Made by a program: the position numbers and the translations under genes. Source: an uncultured Clostridia bacterium (lineage in GTDB: Bacteria; Bacillota; Clostridia; Oscillospirales; Ruminococcaceae). Taken from it: a stretch of 34,967 nucleotides of DNA. Location of the stretch: the NCBI GenBank assembly GCA_944387915.1, contig CALXGT010000016.1, forward strand, positions 1 through 34,967, read 5' to 3'. The notes under the pieces were generated by a model, which saw only the letters and a list, made by a program, of their open reading frames with translations, had not been told where the DNA came from and made no database searches. This document shows positions 1 to 8,775 of the stretch, in pieces. Every line of letters begins with the position of its first letter. Positions within the stretch are counted from its first letter, which is position 1.

Positions 1-1
1 G

Positions 2-382
2 GACAGCGAACAGATCGAGGATTTCCTCACCTATCTGGGAGCGGGGAAGGCGGCCATGCAGATTATGGACGTAAAGGTGCTGCGGACAGTACGCAATCAA
101 CTAAACCGGCAGGTGAACTGCGAAACGGCGAACCTTCGAAAGACCACCTTTGCCGCCGCCGATCAAATGAAGTGTATTCGGTATCTTGAAGAACATGGGG
201 GCCTTTCGGTTTTAGGGAAAGAGCTGGAAGCGTTAGCCCGGCTTCGGTTGAAAAACGAAGACGCTTCTTTGCGGGAATTGGCGGCAATGATGAATCCGCC
301 TATTAGTTATTCGGCGGTGAACCGAAGATTGAAAAAAATTATGGAAATTGCCGCGAAGCGGGGAGCGGCGCAAACCGAGTAG
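2..382 (+). CDS. whiA: WhiA family DNA-binding protein, C-terminal part (5' end outside window)
   Basis: The reading frame is open from base 2, so the gene starts upstream of the window; about 126 residues are visible. They match the C-terminal helix-turn-helix part of WhiA, with the family's RN.VNR.VNCETAN block followed by a PIS.S.VN.RL.KI block near the end. WhiA combines a LAGLIDADG-like N-terminal domain with this DNA-binding domain and influences cell division and chromosome segregation in Bacillus; in Streptomyces it is a sporulation regulator. The stop lies 14 bp before dnaE, so the two genes are probably co-transcribed. The ATG at base 56 is internal and is not a start. The family call is firm; its role in this organism is inferred from the family. 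Confidence 0.93.
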   Translation, partial: DSEQIEDFLTYLGAGKAAMQIMDVKVLRTVRNQLNRQVNCETANLRKTTFAAADQMKCIRYLEEHGGLSVLGKELEALARLRLKNEDASLRELAAMMNPPISYSAVNRRLKKIMEIAAKRGAAQTE

Positions 383-396
383 GGAAAGGAAACACC

Positions 397-3300
397 ATGG
401 CAGGATTTACCCATTTGCATCTTCATACCGAATACAGCCTGTTGGATGGGGCTATCCGGATTAAAGAGCTTCCCCGGCGGGTTAAGGAGCTGGGGCAGGA
501 TGCGGTGGCGATTACCGATCACGGCGTGCTGTACGGCGCCGTGGAGTTTTATAAGGCCTGTGTCAGCGAAGGGGTAAAGCCCATTATTGGATGCGAAGTC
601 TATGTAGCGCCCCGCACTCGTTTCGATAAGGTACACAAGATCGACAGCAGTCCCTACCATCTGGTTTTGTTATGCGAAAACGAGACCGGGTATCAAAATC
701 TGATCCAGATGGTCTCCAAGGCGCATATTGAAGGCTTTTACAGCAAGCCGCGGGTGGATTTGGAGCTGTTAAGCCGGTATCACGAGGGACTGATCGCCCT
801 TTCCGCCTGTCTTGCGGGAGAGATCCCGAGAAAATTAAAGGCGGGGGATTACGCCGGAGCGAAAGAAACGGCGCTGACTTATGGGAAAATTTTTGGAAAA
901 GATCATTATTTTTTGGAGATCCAAAATCACAAGATCGAGGATCAGCTTGCGATTTTGCCCTTGTTTCGGCGGCTTTCCGAGGAGACCGGTATCCCTTTGG
1001 TCGCCACCAACGATTGTCATTATCTGTTCAAGGAGGACGCCAAGACTCAAAGCGTGCTCACATGTATCCAAACAGGGCAGGTTTACGGTGGAAACAGCCT
1101 CGAATTTCCCACCGAGGAGTTTTACCTCAAAAGCGAAGAGGAAATGAAAGCGGCGTTTCCCAGCTTTTTGGACGCGGTAGAGCAAACGGGAAAGATCGCG
1201 TCCCGGTGTCAGTTCGATTTTACCTTCGGGGAACTAAAGCTTCCCAAGTTTACCGCCCCCAACGGAAAGGACAACCTCACCTATTTTCTCTCCCTTTGTA
1301 AGGCGGGATTGAAAAAACGGTACGGAACCGTGACCGAGGAGCTGGTAAACCGGTTGCAGTACGAGATCGACACCATTGTACAGATGGGATATGTGGATTA
1401 TTTTCTCATCGTGTTCGATTTTATCCGCTACGCCAAGCAAAACGATATCCCGGTGGGACCGGGAAGAGGTTCCGGCGCCGGAAGCTTGGCGGCGTATTGT
1501 ATGGGGATCACCAATGTGGACCCGATGCGTTACGGACTGATTTTTGAGCGGTTTTTAAATCCGGAGCGGATCAGTATGCCGGATTTCGATATTGATTTTT
1601 GTAATGAGCGCAGACAGGAGGTTATCGATTACGTGATCCGCCGGTACGGGGCGGACCGGGTTGCCCAGATCGTCACCTTCGGGACCTTAGCGGCAAGAGC
1701 GGCGGTGCGGGATGTAGCCAGAGCTTTGGGGATCGCGTATCCCAAGGCGGATAAAATCGCGAAGCTGATTCCTATGCGGTTAAAAATTACCGTGGATACC
1801 GCCTTAAAGGAAGTCAAGGAATTAAAGACGTTATATGAAACCGACCCCCAGGTCAAAGAGCTTCTCGATATGGCGAGAAAGGTGGAGGGGATGCCGAGAC
1901 ATGCGTCTATGCACGCGGCGGGGATCGTCATTACCGCTGAGCCGGTGAGTCATTATGTGCCGTTAGCCAAAAGCGATGATACGGTGGTCACCCAGTACAC
2001 CATGACGGCATTAGAGGAATTGGGACTGTTAAAAATGGATTTTTTGGGATTACGAAACCTTACGGTAATCCATCATTGCGAGGAGGAAATCCGAAAACGC
2101 ATCCCCGATTTTTCGGTGCAGTCCATTTCTCTCGAGGATGAAGGCGTTTTTTCCATGTTTTCCAAAGGGGATACCACCGGCGTGTTTCAATTTGAGTCGG
2201 CGGGTATGCGCCAGGTGTTGATCCAGGTCCGGCCCGAAAGCATCGAGGATCTGACGGCGGTGACCTCCCTGTACCGGCCGGGTCCCTCCGATTCCATCCC
2301 TACCTATATCCAAAACCGCCGGCATCCCGAGACAATTACCTATCTGACGCCGTTATTGGAGCCGATTTTAAAGGTAACCAATGGATGTTTGATTTATCAG
2401 GAGCAGGTCATGGAAGTATTCCGGCGGGTGGCCGGGTATTCCTATGGGCGAGCGGATTTGGTGCGCCGGGCGATGGCCAAAAAGAAAAAAGCGGAGATGG
2501 AAGCGGAACGGAACCGTTTTATCTACGGCGAGGTCAAGGAAGATGGGACGATAGAATGTCCGGGAGCGGTTCGAAACGGCGTGGACGCGGATACCGCCAA
2601 TCGGCTGTTCGATGAGATGGCGTCCTTTGCATCCTACGCTTTCAACAAATCCCATGCCGCCGCCTATTCTATCGTGTCTTATCAGACGGCGTATTTAAAA
2701 TACCATTACCCCAAAGAATATTTGGCGGCGCTTTTGACCTCGGTTTTGGATCACACATCCAAGCTGATGGAATACGCTACCGAGGCGAAAAATAATCATA
2801 TCCTCATTCTCCCTCCCGACGTCAATCGAAGCGAGGGACGGTTTACCGTAGAAGAAGGGGGGATTCGGTTTGGCTTGCTCGCCATCAAAGGGTTAGGGCG
2901 TTCCACCATTGACGCAGTGGTGGCGGAGCGAAAGGAAAACGGTCCGTATAAGGATTTAAACGACCTTTGCCGGCGCCTTTACGGGAAAGACGTCGGACGG
3001 AAAAATATCGAAAGCCTGATTCGGTGCGGCGCGTTGGATTGCTTTCCCCATAACCGAAGGAGTATGTTTACTTCGCTGGAGCAGGTCATGGACGCGGCGG
3101 CTTATGCGGGGAAAAATCGGGAAGCGGGGCAGATGGATTTGTTTTCTCTGGGTCAGGTGGAGGAGCCGCTTACCGAGATTACCTACTGCGAGGAGTATCC
3201 GTTAAACGAGCTTTTGCGGTACGAATATGAAACCTTGGGATTTTATCTTTCCTCCCATCCGTTAAAGGCGTATGAGGATATTTTAGAGCGGTATTCGGTG

Positions 3301-3840
3301 GATCCCCTGATTGATATTGTTTCGGAAGAGGGAAGCAAAAACCGGGACAAGGCTTCGGTACGGGTATTTGGAAATATTGTGAGTCAAAAATCTATCCGTA
3401 CCAAAAAGGGACAGCCCATGGGCTTTGGGACATTGGAGGACCAGACCGCTTCGGCGGAGCTGGTGCTGTTTCCCGAGGTGTATCAAAATTATGCGTCTAT
3501 CTTAAAAAAAGAAGAGCCGGTTTTGATCGAGGGGACCGTTTCGGTAAAAGAAGAGGAGGCCCCTTCCATTTTGGTGACCCGGATCGTGGCGGCGTCATCC
3601 CTTCCCCGGAGCAAGCCGGTAAAGACTTTATTTATCAAAATACCGTCTCAAACCGACGCGAGGATCCAGCCCCTTTTGGAGCTTGTAAAGAAAAGGCCGG
3701 GACAGACGGAAGTCAAGGTTTATTTTTCCGACGAGCAGAAGTATCGCTACCTTCCGGGAAATCCCAAACTTAAAGTGGACCAATCGGCACGAAAGGAGCT
3801 GGAAAAGCTGTTTTCCAGGGAAGAATTGGTATACCGGTAA
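397..3840 (+). CDS. dnaE: DNA polymerase III subunit alpha (DnaE type)
   Basis: This is the replicative or lagging-strand DNA polymerase of the C family, 1147 residues. An N-terminal PHP domain (about residues 1-210) begins with the HLHLHTEYSLLDG metal-binding motif. The catalytic core carries GPGRGSGAGS and then PDFDIDF, giving acidic residues D396, D398 and D400; the third active-site aspartate is probably D548 in KMDFLGLRNL. A tandem helix-hairpin-helix region follows, and an OB fold lies at about 988-1060. The length fits DnaE, and there is no internal 3'-5' exonuclease domain, so this is not PolC. Clostridia usually carry PolC as well, presumably elsewhere in the genome. The start has AAAGG upstream and lies 14 bp after whiA, suggesting one operon. 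Confidence 0.97.
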   Translation: MAGFTHLHLHTEYSLLDGAIRIKELPRRVKELGQDAVAITDHGVLYGAVEFYKACVSEGVKPIIGCEVYVAPRTRFDKVHKIDSSPYHLVLLCENETGYQNLIQMVSKAHIEGFYSKPRVDLELLSRYHEGLIALSACLAGEIPRKLKAGDYAGAKETALTYGKIFGKDHYFLEIQNHKIEDQLAILPLFRRLSEETGIPLVATNDCHYLFKEDAKTQSVLTCIQTGQVYGGNSLEFPTEEFYLKSEEEMKAAFPSFLDAVEQTGKIASRCQFDFTFGELKLPKFTAPNGKDNLTYFLSLCKAGLKKRYGTVTEELVNRLQYEIDTIVQMGYVDYFLIVFDFIRYAKQNDIPVGPGRGSGAGSLAAYCMGITNVDPMRYGLIFERFLNPERISMPDFDIDFCNERRQEVIDYVIRRYGADRVAQIVTFGTLAARAAVRDVARALGIAYPKADKIAKLIPMRLKITVDTALKEVKELKTLYETDPQVKELLDMARKVEGMPRHASMHAAGIVITAEPVSHYVPLAKSDDTVVTQYTMTALEELGLLKMDFLGLRNLTVIHHCEEEIRKRIPDFSVQSISLEDEGVFSMFSKGDTTGVFQFESAGMRQVLIQVRPESIEDLTAVTSLYRPGPSDSIPTYIQNRRHPETITYLTPLLEPILKVTNGCLIYQEQVMEVFRRVAGYSYGRADLVRRAMAKKKKAEMEAERNRFIYGEVKEDGTIECPGAVRNGVDADTANRLFDEMASFASYAFNKSHAAAYSIVSYQTAYLKYHYPKEYLAALLTSVLDHTSKLMEYATEAKNNHILILPPDVNRSEGRFTVEEGGIRFGLLAIKGLGRSTIDAVVAERKENGPYKDLNDLCRRLYGKDVGRKNIESLIRCGALDCFPHNRRSMFTSLEQVMDAAAYAGKNREAGQMDLFSLGQVEEPLTEITYCEEYPLNELLRYEYETLGFYLSSHPLKAYEDILERYSVDPLIDIVSEEGSKNRDKASVRVFGNIVSQKSIRTKKGQPMGFGTLEDQTASAELVLFPEVYQNYASILKKEEPVLIEGTVSVKEEEAPSILVTRIVAASSLPRSKPVKTLFIKIPSQTDARIQPLLELVKKRPGQTEVKVYFSDEQKYRYLPGNPKLKVDQSARKELEKLFSREELVYR

Positions 3841-3844
3841 GCGC

Positions 3845-3873
3845 TTGAAAACCCTTTAGAAATTTAGTATAAT
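3845..3873 (+). promoter_or_regulatory. sigma-A promoter for the divIVA-like/fumB/nth operon
   Basis: A TTGAAA -35 box (3845-3850) and a perfect TATAAT -10 box (3868-3873) are separated by 17 bp. The promoter lies just after the dnaE stop and 30 bp before the next gene, which has an AGGGGG ribosome binding site at 3891-3896. No terminator hairpin is visible between dnaE and this promoter, so read-through from dnaE is possible. Confidence 0.8.
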
Positions 3874-3903
3874 GACAGAAAGGACAAGTTAGGGGGACGG
3901 AAT

Positions 3904-4671
3904 ATGGAATGGAACGGTCAATTTAAGAAAACGGCCTTTGGAGGATTTGACCGGGAAGATGTTTTGCGCTTCTTTTCGCAATATGAGGAAGAAACCAAAG
4001 AAAAAATGGACGCGCTTTCCGGGGAGAATCAACTGCTAAAACAGCAAACAGAGCAGTTAGAACAGGAAAAGCAGACGCTTTCCGCGGCGTTGGCGTCGGC
4101 GACGGCGGAGAAAGAAGAGATGTCTCATCGCCTTGAAGCGCTGCAAAAGACCTGCGACCAGACGATCCAGGCGTTAAAGGATAGCAAGTTAGAATACGAA
4201 GTCCTTTCCCGGGAGATGGTAGCGGTAAAAAGCCAAAACAGCGAATTTGCCATGAAACGGAATGTTTTGGAACAGCACAATAAACGGCTGATGGAAGAGG
4301 TGGAGACGTTAAAGAAAAAGGTCTCCTGTGAAGAACTTTCGGTTACGGTGGGCGAGATTGTCGCCGAAGCCAAGGTACTTGCCGACGGGGTGGTCGGTAA
4401 AGCGGTAGAGAAGGCGTCCGAAATCGAAAAGACCATTCTTTCCGAGCGGGTCAAGGTCAACGACGCGTTTGAACGGGCGCAAAGCGAGCTGAACGCTTTG
4501 ATCTCCTCCTACCGGAGATTGAGTGAGGAAGTCGTCAACGAAGTGGACGCGATTCAAAAGCAGCTTACCGTAGCCAGAGAAGAGATTGGTACCAAAACGC
4601 CCGCGTCTCCGGCAGAAGGAATTTTGGCGGCGCTCAAAAAGGAGAATGATCATGAAAACGGTATCCGTTGA
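3904..4671 (+). CDS. DivIVA-like coiled-coil protein
   Basis: The 255-residue protein has the short DivIVA-type N-terminal signature F..TAFGGFDREDVLRFF (about residues 7-24), which in that family sits next to the membrane- and curvature-binding tip. A long, highly charged heptad-like coiled coil follows, interrupted around residues 140-175. There is no signal peptide or membrane segment. DivIVA proteins act as polar or septal scaffolds in division, growth or chromosome anchoring. The N-terminal motif is a relaxed version of the consensus, so I assign the family but not divIVA itself. It is the first gene after its own promoter, and its 3' end overlaps the fumarase subunit gene by 20 bp, so the two are translationally linked. 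The final residues carry no recognisable motif. Confidence 0.75.
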   Translation: MEWNGQFKKTAFGGFDREDVLRFFSQYEEETKEKMDALSGENQLLKQQTEQLEQEKQTLSAALASATAEKEEMSHRLEALQKTCDQTIQALKDSKLEYEVLSREMVAVKSQNSEFAMKRNVLEQHNKRLMEEVETLKKKVSCEELSVTVGEIVAEAKVLADGVVGKAVEKASEIEKTILSERVKVNDAFERAQSELNALISSYRRLSEEVVNEVDAIQKQLTVAREEIGTKTPASPAEGILAALKKENDHENGIR

Positions 4672-5188
4672 CGTAAAGGATTTAAAAAAAGTGATTCCTA
4701 CACTTCATGCTTACGATAAAGTACTTCTCTCGGGAACTGTTTATACTTCCAGAGACGCCGCGCATAAGCGGATCATAGCGGCGCTGGAAAACAAAGAGGA
4801 GCCTCCGTATCCTATCGAGGGCGCGGCGGTGTATTACGCCGGTCCCACCGAAGCGAGGGAAGGCATGGCGATCGGTTCTTGCGGTCCTACGACGTCGGGA
4901 AGAATGGATGTGTTCGCTCCCGCCCTTTTGGATCGGGGCTTACTTTGTATGATCGGAAAAGGGCCGAGAAATCAGGCGGTGACCGACGCTATACGCAGGA
5001 ATGGGGCAATCTATCTTTGCGCTCTGGGCGGCGCCGGCGCGTTAGCCTGTCAATGTATCACCGACTGCCAGGTGATCGCTTACGAGGATCTGGGATGCGA
5101 GTCGGTGAAAAAGCTGACCTTTCGGGATTTTCCGTTAGTGGTGGGGATCGACTGTGAGGGGAATTCCGTGTTTGGAGGCAAAAAATGA
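4652..5188 (+). CDS. class I fumarate hydratase / L(+)-tartrate dehydratase, beta (C-terminal) subunit
   Basis: The 178-residue protein has the beta-subunit signatures of iron-sulfur fumarases: YYAGPT, GSCGPTTSGRMD, MIGKGPRNQ and VAYEDLG, ending in a GNS.FG-type motif. The beta subunit contributes part of the substrate pocket; the [4Fe-4S] cluster sits on the alpha subunit. I chose the ATG at 4652 because AAAAAGGAG (4636-4644) lies 7 bp upstream; the frame remains open further upstream without a better site. It overlaps the DivIVA-like gene by 20 bp and the nth start by ATGA. The alpha-subunit gene that normally precedes it is not in this window, which is unusual. Fumarase versus tartrate dehydratase cannot be settled from this subunit alone. 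Confidence 0.85.
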   Translation: MKTVSVDVKDLKKVIPTLHAYDKVLLSGTVYTSRDAAHKRIIAALENKEEPPYPIEGAAVYYAGPTEAREGMAIGSCGPTTSGRMDVFAPALLDRGLLCMIGKGPRNQAVTDAIRRNGAIYLCALGGAGALACQCITDCQVIAYEDLGCESVKKLTFRDFPLVVGIDCEGNSVFGGKK

Positions 5189-5817
5189 GAAAAAAAGAGC
5201 GGGCGGACGCGGTGATCGAAGCGTTGGAAAAACTGTACCCGGACGCGATTTGTTCTCTTACATACCAAAAACCCTACGAGCTTTTGATTGCGACGAGGCT
5301 TTCCGCTCAGTGTACCGACGCCAGAGTCAATGTGGTCACCAAGGTATTGTTTTCCCGGTTTCCGTCGTTAGAGGCATTGTCTCAAGCGGATGTGAGCGAA
5401 ATCGAGGAAATTATTCGTCCCTGCGGGTTGTTTCGGACCAAGGCAAGGGACATTAAAAATCTTTCCGCGATGCTGTTAAACGAATATAACGGTGTGGTCC
5501 CTGATACATTAGAGGAGCTGACGAAACTTCCCGGCGTAGGGAGAAAGACGGCGAATCTCATACTGGGAGACGTTTACGGTAAGCCGGCGGTGGTTACCGA
5601 TACCCATTGTATCCGTATCAGCGGCAGACTCGGTCTCACAGACGGGGAGAAGGATCCCTACAAGGTGGAGATGGCGTTAAAAAAGATCCTTCCGCCGGAA
5701 AAAAGCAGCGACCTTTGCCATCGGTTTGTGCTGTTCGGACGGGAGTATTGCAAAGCCCAGGGCGCTCGCTGCCCGGAGTGTCCGTTAAAAGAGATCTGTA
5801 AAAATCCGGTAAAATAA
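5185..5817 (+). CDS. nth: endonuclease III (DNA glycosylase/AP lyase)
   Basis: The 210-residue base-excision repair enzyme removes oxidised pyrimidines and cleaves the abasic site. The helix-hairpin-helix motif LPGVGRKTANLIL contains the Schiff-base lysine K121, and the catalytic aspartate is D139 in VTDTH. The C-terminal [4Fe-4S] cluster loop is complete, with C189-X6-C196-X2-C199-X5-C205. The length equals that of typical Nth proteins. The start is fixed by GGAGG at 5174-5178 and overlaps the preceding stop as ATGA, so it is translationally coupled to the fumarase subunit. It is the last gene of the operon, followed by a strong hairpin terminator. Confidence 0.97.
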   Translation: MRKKERADAVIEALEKLYPDAICSLTYQKPYELLIATRLSAQCTDARVNVVTKVLFSRFPSLEALSQADVSEIEEIIRPCGLFRTKARDIKNLSAMLLNEYNGVVPDTLEELTKLPGVGRKTANLILGDVYGKPAVVTDTHCIRISGRLGLTDGEKDPYKVEMALKKILPPEKSSDLCHRFVLFGREYCKAQGARCPECPLKEICKNPVK

Positions 5818-5825
5818 GTATAGGG

Positions 5826-5857
5826 AAAAGTCCGCCTGAGGTTAGGCGGACTTTTTT
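5826..5857. terminator. terminator between nth and spoVT
   Basis: An 11-bp perfect stem (AAAGTCCGCCT at 5827-5837 with AGGCGGACTTT at 5844-5854), a 6-nt loop and a T run form an intrinsic terminator for nth. On the other strand the T run is weaker (TTTTCCC), so it probably also serves spoVT, whose stop codon touches it. Confidence 0.88.
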
Positions 5858-6390
5858 CAGCTTTCCATTTGTTTTCCAATAAACGCGGCGGCAGCCTGCG
5901 CCAATTTGACCTGAAGATCGCTGACGGAAGCTTGGTTTTCCGATAAGAGCATAACACCGCCGGTCACGTCGCCATCGGCAATGATGGGACAGCAGACAGC
6001 GGCGTAACGGTCCACGCCTTCCACTGCCCGGACGTGCTTATCCTTTAAAAGAGAGACCGGTTTTCTCGATTCGATAATTTCTTCCAGCGCGGGAGTAATT
6101 CTCCGTTCCAGTACTTCTTTTTTGGGCATTCCCGCTACCGCGATGATATGATCTCTATCGCAAATTACGGCGGGGAGGCTTCCCATTTTGTATAAAACGT
6201 CCGCGTATTCGCCGGCAAACGTTGCCATTTCTCCTACAGGAGAATATTTCTTAAAAATAACTTCTCCATCGCTTCCTGTGTAGATTTCCAAAGGATTTCC
6301 TTCTTTGATCCGCATAGTGCGGCGAATTTCCTTGGGGATGACAATTCGTCCCAATTCATCCACTTTTCGGACAATGCCTGTTGCTTTCAT
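5857..6390 (-). CDS. spoVT: stage V sporulation protein T (AbrB-type regulator)
   Basis: SpoVT is a transcription factor active in the forespore late in sporulation. The 177-residue protein has an N-terminal AbrB swapped-hairpin DNA-binding domain (MKATGIVRKVDELGRIVIPK..., residues 1-50) and a C-terminal GAF-like domain (about 56-177) with the ICDRD and GDVTGGV motifs. The length is the same as in Bacillus. I start it at MKATG (6390) because GGAGG lies 8 bp upstream; an upstream in-frame ATG gives only five extra residues. It is monocistronic, converges on nth and is divergent from the EamA gene. In Bacillus the gene is read by sigma-G; I could not find a convincing sigma-G promoter upstream, only a possible TTGACA on this strand (6438-6443). 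Confidence 0.93.
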   Translation of the reverse strand: MKATGIVRKVDELGRIVIPKEIRRTMRIKEGNPLEIYTGSDGEVIFKKYSPVGEMATFAGEYADVLYKMGSLPAVICDRDHIIAVAGMPKKEVLERRITPALEEIIESRKPVSLLKDKHVRAVEGVDRYAAVCCPIIADGDVTGGVMLLSENQASVSDLQVKLAQAAAAFIGKQMES

Positions 6391-6527
6391 GTATCGTTCC
6401 TCCATATTTTACAGTTTCCTATCGCAGTACTATTGTCTGTCAAAAGCGGAACAATATGCACCAATTTCTTTGATAATAAAAGACAAATTCTCCAGTCCTT
6501 TCCATTCAAATTTTTTAAAAAATGCGG

Positions 6528-6556
6528 TTGACGGGGGTATTTTTTTTCGATACACT
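6528..6556 (+). promoter_or_regulatory. sigma-A promoter for the EamA transporter gene
   Basis: TTGACG (6528-6533) and TACACT (6551-6556) are spaced 17 bp apart. A 14-bp AT palindrome (6510-6523), six T followed by six A, lies just upstream of the -35 box and could act as an UP element. The coding start follows 38 bp downstream. Confidence 0.7.
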
Positions 6557-6594
6557 GAAAAATAGGAGAATTTATCAACAAGGAAGGGACGGAC

Positions 6595-7461
6595 ATGTGG
6601 ATTTTGTGGGCTTGTCTTTCGGCGCTTTTCGCCGGATTGACGTCGGTTTTGGCGAAGTGCGGCATTCGAAAGACCGATTCCGATGTAGCGACCGCGCTTC
6701 GGACGGGAGTTGTTTTTATCTTTGCATGGATGATGGCGTTTGTTTCCGGATCCGTGTCTTCCCTTGGAAAAACGGACGGAAACACCTTTGTGTTTCTGGT
6801 TCTCTCCGGCCTTGCTACAGGCGCGTCCTGGATTTGTTACTTTAAGGCGCTGTCCGTGGGTGAAGTCAATAAGGTGGCGGCCGTTGATAAAAGCAGCACC
6901 GTGCTTACGGTCATTTTTGCGGTTTTGATTTTAGGAGAGACGGAGCATCTGCTGTTCCGGCTGTTTTGTATTGTACTTATCGGCGGGGGCACGCTGCTGA
7001 TGATCGAAAAAGGCGCCGCGTTTCAAGGGGAGAGCCGGAAAAGCTGGCTTTTCTATGCCGGCCTTTCGGCAGTGTTTGCCGCATTGACTTCGATTTTATC
7101 GAAAATCGGTATCGACGGGATTGAATCCAATTTGGGCACCGCCGTTCGCACTTCGGTGGTGCTTCCTTTGGCATGGCTTTTGGTTTTCATCAAAGGGAAA
7201 GGACCGCAGATTCGGCAGATTGCAACCAAGGAGCTTTGGTTTATCGTCCTTTCGGGAATCGCGACGGGAGGATCATGGCTTTGTTACTATCGGGCGATCC
7301 AGGAAGGGATTGTCAGCATTGTTGTTCCCATCGACAAATTAAGCATTTTGGTGACAGTGGCGTTTTCCTGTCTGTTTTTAAAAGAGCGATTAACGAAAAA
7401 AAGTATACTCGGTCTTCTTTTTATTACCGGCGGCACCCTTCTTATGGCTGTATCAGGATAA
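6595..7461 (+). CDS. EamA/DMT-family transporter (putative metabolite exporter)
   Basis: The 288-residue integral membrane protein is built of two tandem EamA halves, each with about five membrane segments. The duplication is visible directly: LSALFAGLTSVLAKCGI in the first half corresponds to LSAVFAALTSILSKIGI in the second, and GLATGASWICYFKAL to GIATGGSWLCYYRAI. Length and topology match the drug/metabolite transporter superfamily, which exports amino acids, other metabolites or drugs. Nothing in the sequence indicates the substrate. The start at 6595 has AAGGAAGGG upstream. It is monocistronic, with its own promoter, and it shares a hairpin terminator with the convergent ackA gene. Confidence 0.88.
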   Translation: MWILWACLSALFAGLTSVLAKCGIRKTDSDVATALRTGVVFIFAWMMAFVSGSVSSLGKTDGNTFVFLVLSGLATGASWICYFKALSVGEVNKVAAVDKSSTVLTVIFAVLILGETEHLLFRLFCIVLIGGGTLLMIEKGAAFQGESRKSWLFYAGLSAVFAALTSILSKIGIDGIESNLGTAVRTSVVLPLAWLLVFIKGKGPQIRQIATKELWFIVLSGIATGGSWLCYYRAIQEGIVSIVVPIDKLSILVTVAFSCLFLKERLTKKSILGLLFITGGTLLMAVSG

Positions 7462-7488
7462 AGTCGGTTTGCTTTTTCGAGAGGCGAC

Positions 7489-7530
7489 AAAAAAACCGGT
7501 CTCCGTATGTTCGGAAACCGGTTTTTGTTT
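7489..7530. terminator. bidirectional terminator between EamA gene and ackA
   Basis: AAAACCGGT..CCG (7492-7505) pairs with CGG..ACCGGTTTT (7512-7525) around a 6-nt loop, with one 2-bp internal mismatch. A-rich and T-rich flanks on the two sides make it usable in both directions. Confidence 0.85.
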
Positions 7531-7539
7531 TGTTTTCAA

Positions 7540-8730
7540 TTAGAGTTTCTCCACAATTTCTTTGGTATCTCTGGCGATAAGAAGTTCTTCGTTGGTGGGG
7601 ATGACCCAAACCTCGGTTTTGGAATCGTCGGTGGAAATGGCTTGCTCTTTGGAGCCTTTGTTTTTCTCGGGATCCAGTTTAATTCCCAAAAATTCCATAT
7701 CCTCGCAAACCTTTTCCCGGATCACCGCGTCGTTTTCGCCGATGCCGCCGGTAAAGATGATAGCGTCTACGCCGCCCATCGCCGCCGCGTAGGCTCCAAT
7801 AAACTTCTTGATCTGGTAAACCAAAACCTCGATGGTCATAATCGCCCGGTCATTTCCTTCTTTCGCGGCGTTTTGGATATCCCGGCAGTCGCTGGAGATT
7901 CCGGAAAGGCCGAGGAATCCGGACTTTTTGTTGAGCATATCCGACATTTCGTCGGGGGTAAATCCTTCTTTATTCATAATGTAGGTAACGACGGAAGGAT
8001 CGATTCCACCGCTTCTCGTCCCCATGATAAAGCCGTCAAGAGGGGTCATACCCATAGAGGTATCTACGCATTTTCCGTCTTTGACCGCGGAGATGGAGCT
8101 TCCGTTTCCGAGATGACAGGTAATGATCTTGGTGCCCTCTAAGCCGCCTTTGATCTCGCCGTAGCGTTGGCTGATGTAGCGGTGGCTGGTTCCATGGAAC
8201 CCGTAGCGGCGGATGGAGTACTTCTCGTAATACTCATAAGGAACGCCGAAAAGGTACGCTTTTCTGGGCATCGTCTGGCCAAAGGAGGTATCGAAAATAG
8301 CGACGTTGGGAACACCCTTGCCGAATACTTCCTGGCATGCTTTCATAGCAGTAGCCTGGGGGGGATTATGTAAGGGCCCCAATTCCCGGAACGCGAAGAT
8401 GTCCTCGATGACCTTATCGGTAACCAGGGTAGAGGACTTATAAACCTCGCTTCCGTGGAGAACACGATGTCCCACCGCGGAAATTTCCTTGACGCTGTCG
8501 ATGACTTTGCCTTCCCCTGTGGTGAGGACCTTAACGACTTCCATAAAAGCTTCCTTATGGGTAGGGAAGGAGACATTTGCCTTAATTTCCTTGCCGTTTG
8601 CCTTGTGGGTAATCAATCCGTCGATGCCGATACGTTCACAATTTCCTTTGGCGATGACCGATTCATTGTCCATGTCGATCAGCTGATACTTTAAAGAAGA
8701 GCTGCCCGCGTTGATGACCAGAATTTTCAT
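7540..8730 (-). CDS. ackA: acetate kinase
   Basis: Acetate kinase interconverts acetyl phosphate + ADP and acetate + ATP, the last ATP-yielding step of acetate fermentation. The 396-residue protein begins MKILVINAGSSSLKY and contains VLHGSE, FDTSFGQTMP, GFHGTSHRY, HLGNGSS and FTGGIGEN, the conserved ASKHA-fold motifs. I start it at 8730 because CGGAGG is 8 bp upstream; the ATG at 8736 is only 2 bp from the site. The usual partner, phosphotransacetylase (pta), is not adjacent. The gene is monocistronic, divergent from tmcAL, and its promoter region contains an 18-bp palindrome resembling a Rex operator. Confidence 0.97.
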   Translation of the reverse strand: MKILVINAGSSSLKYQLIDMDNESVIAKGNCERIGIDGLITHKANGKEIKANVSFPTHKEAFMEVVKVLTTGEGKVIDSVKEISAVGHRVLHGSEVYKSSTLVTDKVIEDIFAFRELGPLHNPPQATAMKACQEVFGKGVPNVAIFDTSFGQTMPRKAYLFGVPYEYYEKYSIRRYGFHGTSHRYISQRYGEIKGGLEGTKIITCHLGNGSSISAVKDGKCVDTSMGMTPLDGFIMGTRSGGIDPSVVTYIMNKEGFTPDEMSDMLNKKSGFLGLSGISSDCRDIQNAAKEGNDRAIMTIEVLVYQIKKFIGAYAAAMGGVDAIIFTGGIGENDAVIREKVCEDMEFLGIKLDPEKNKGSKEQAISTDDSKTEVWVIPTNEELLIARDTKEIVEKL

Positions 8731-8775
8731 TTTCATTTCCTCCGTTTGGCATTTTTATAGAAGCGGTTCCGATAA

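Noticed and set aside
7507-8142. 211-codon open frame on the plus strand opposite ackA
   Set aside because: It is antisense to a clear acetate kinase, has no convincing ribosome binding site and no family signature.
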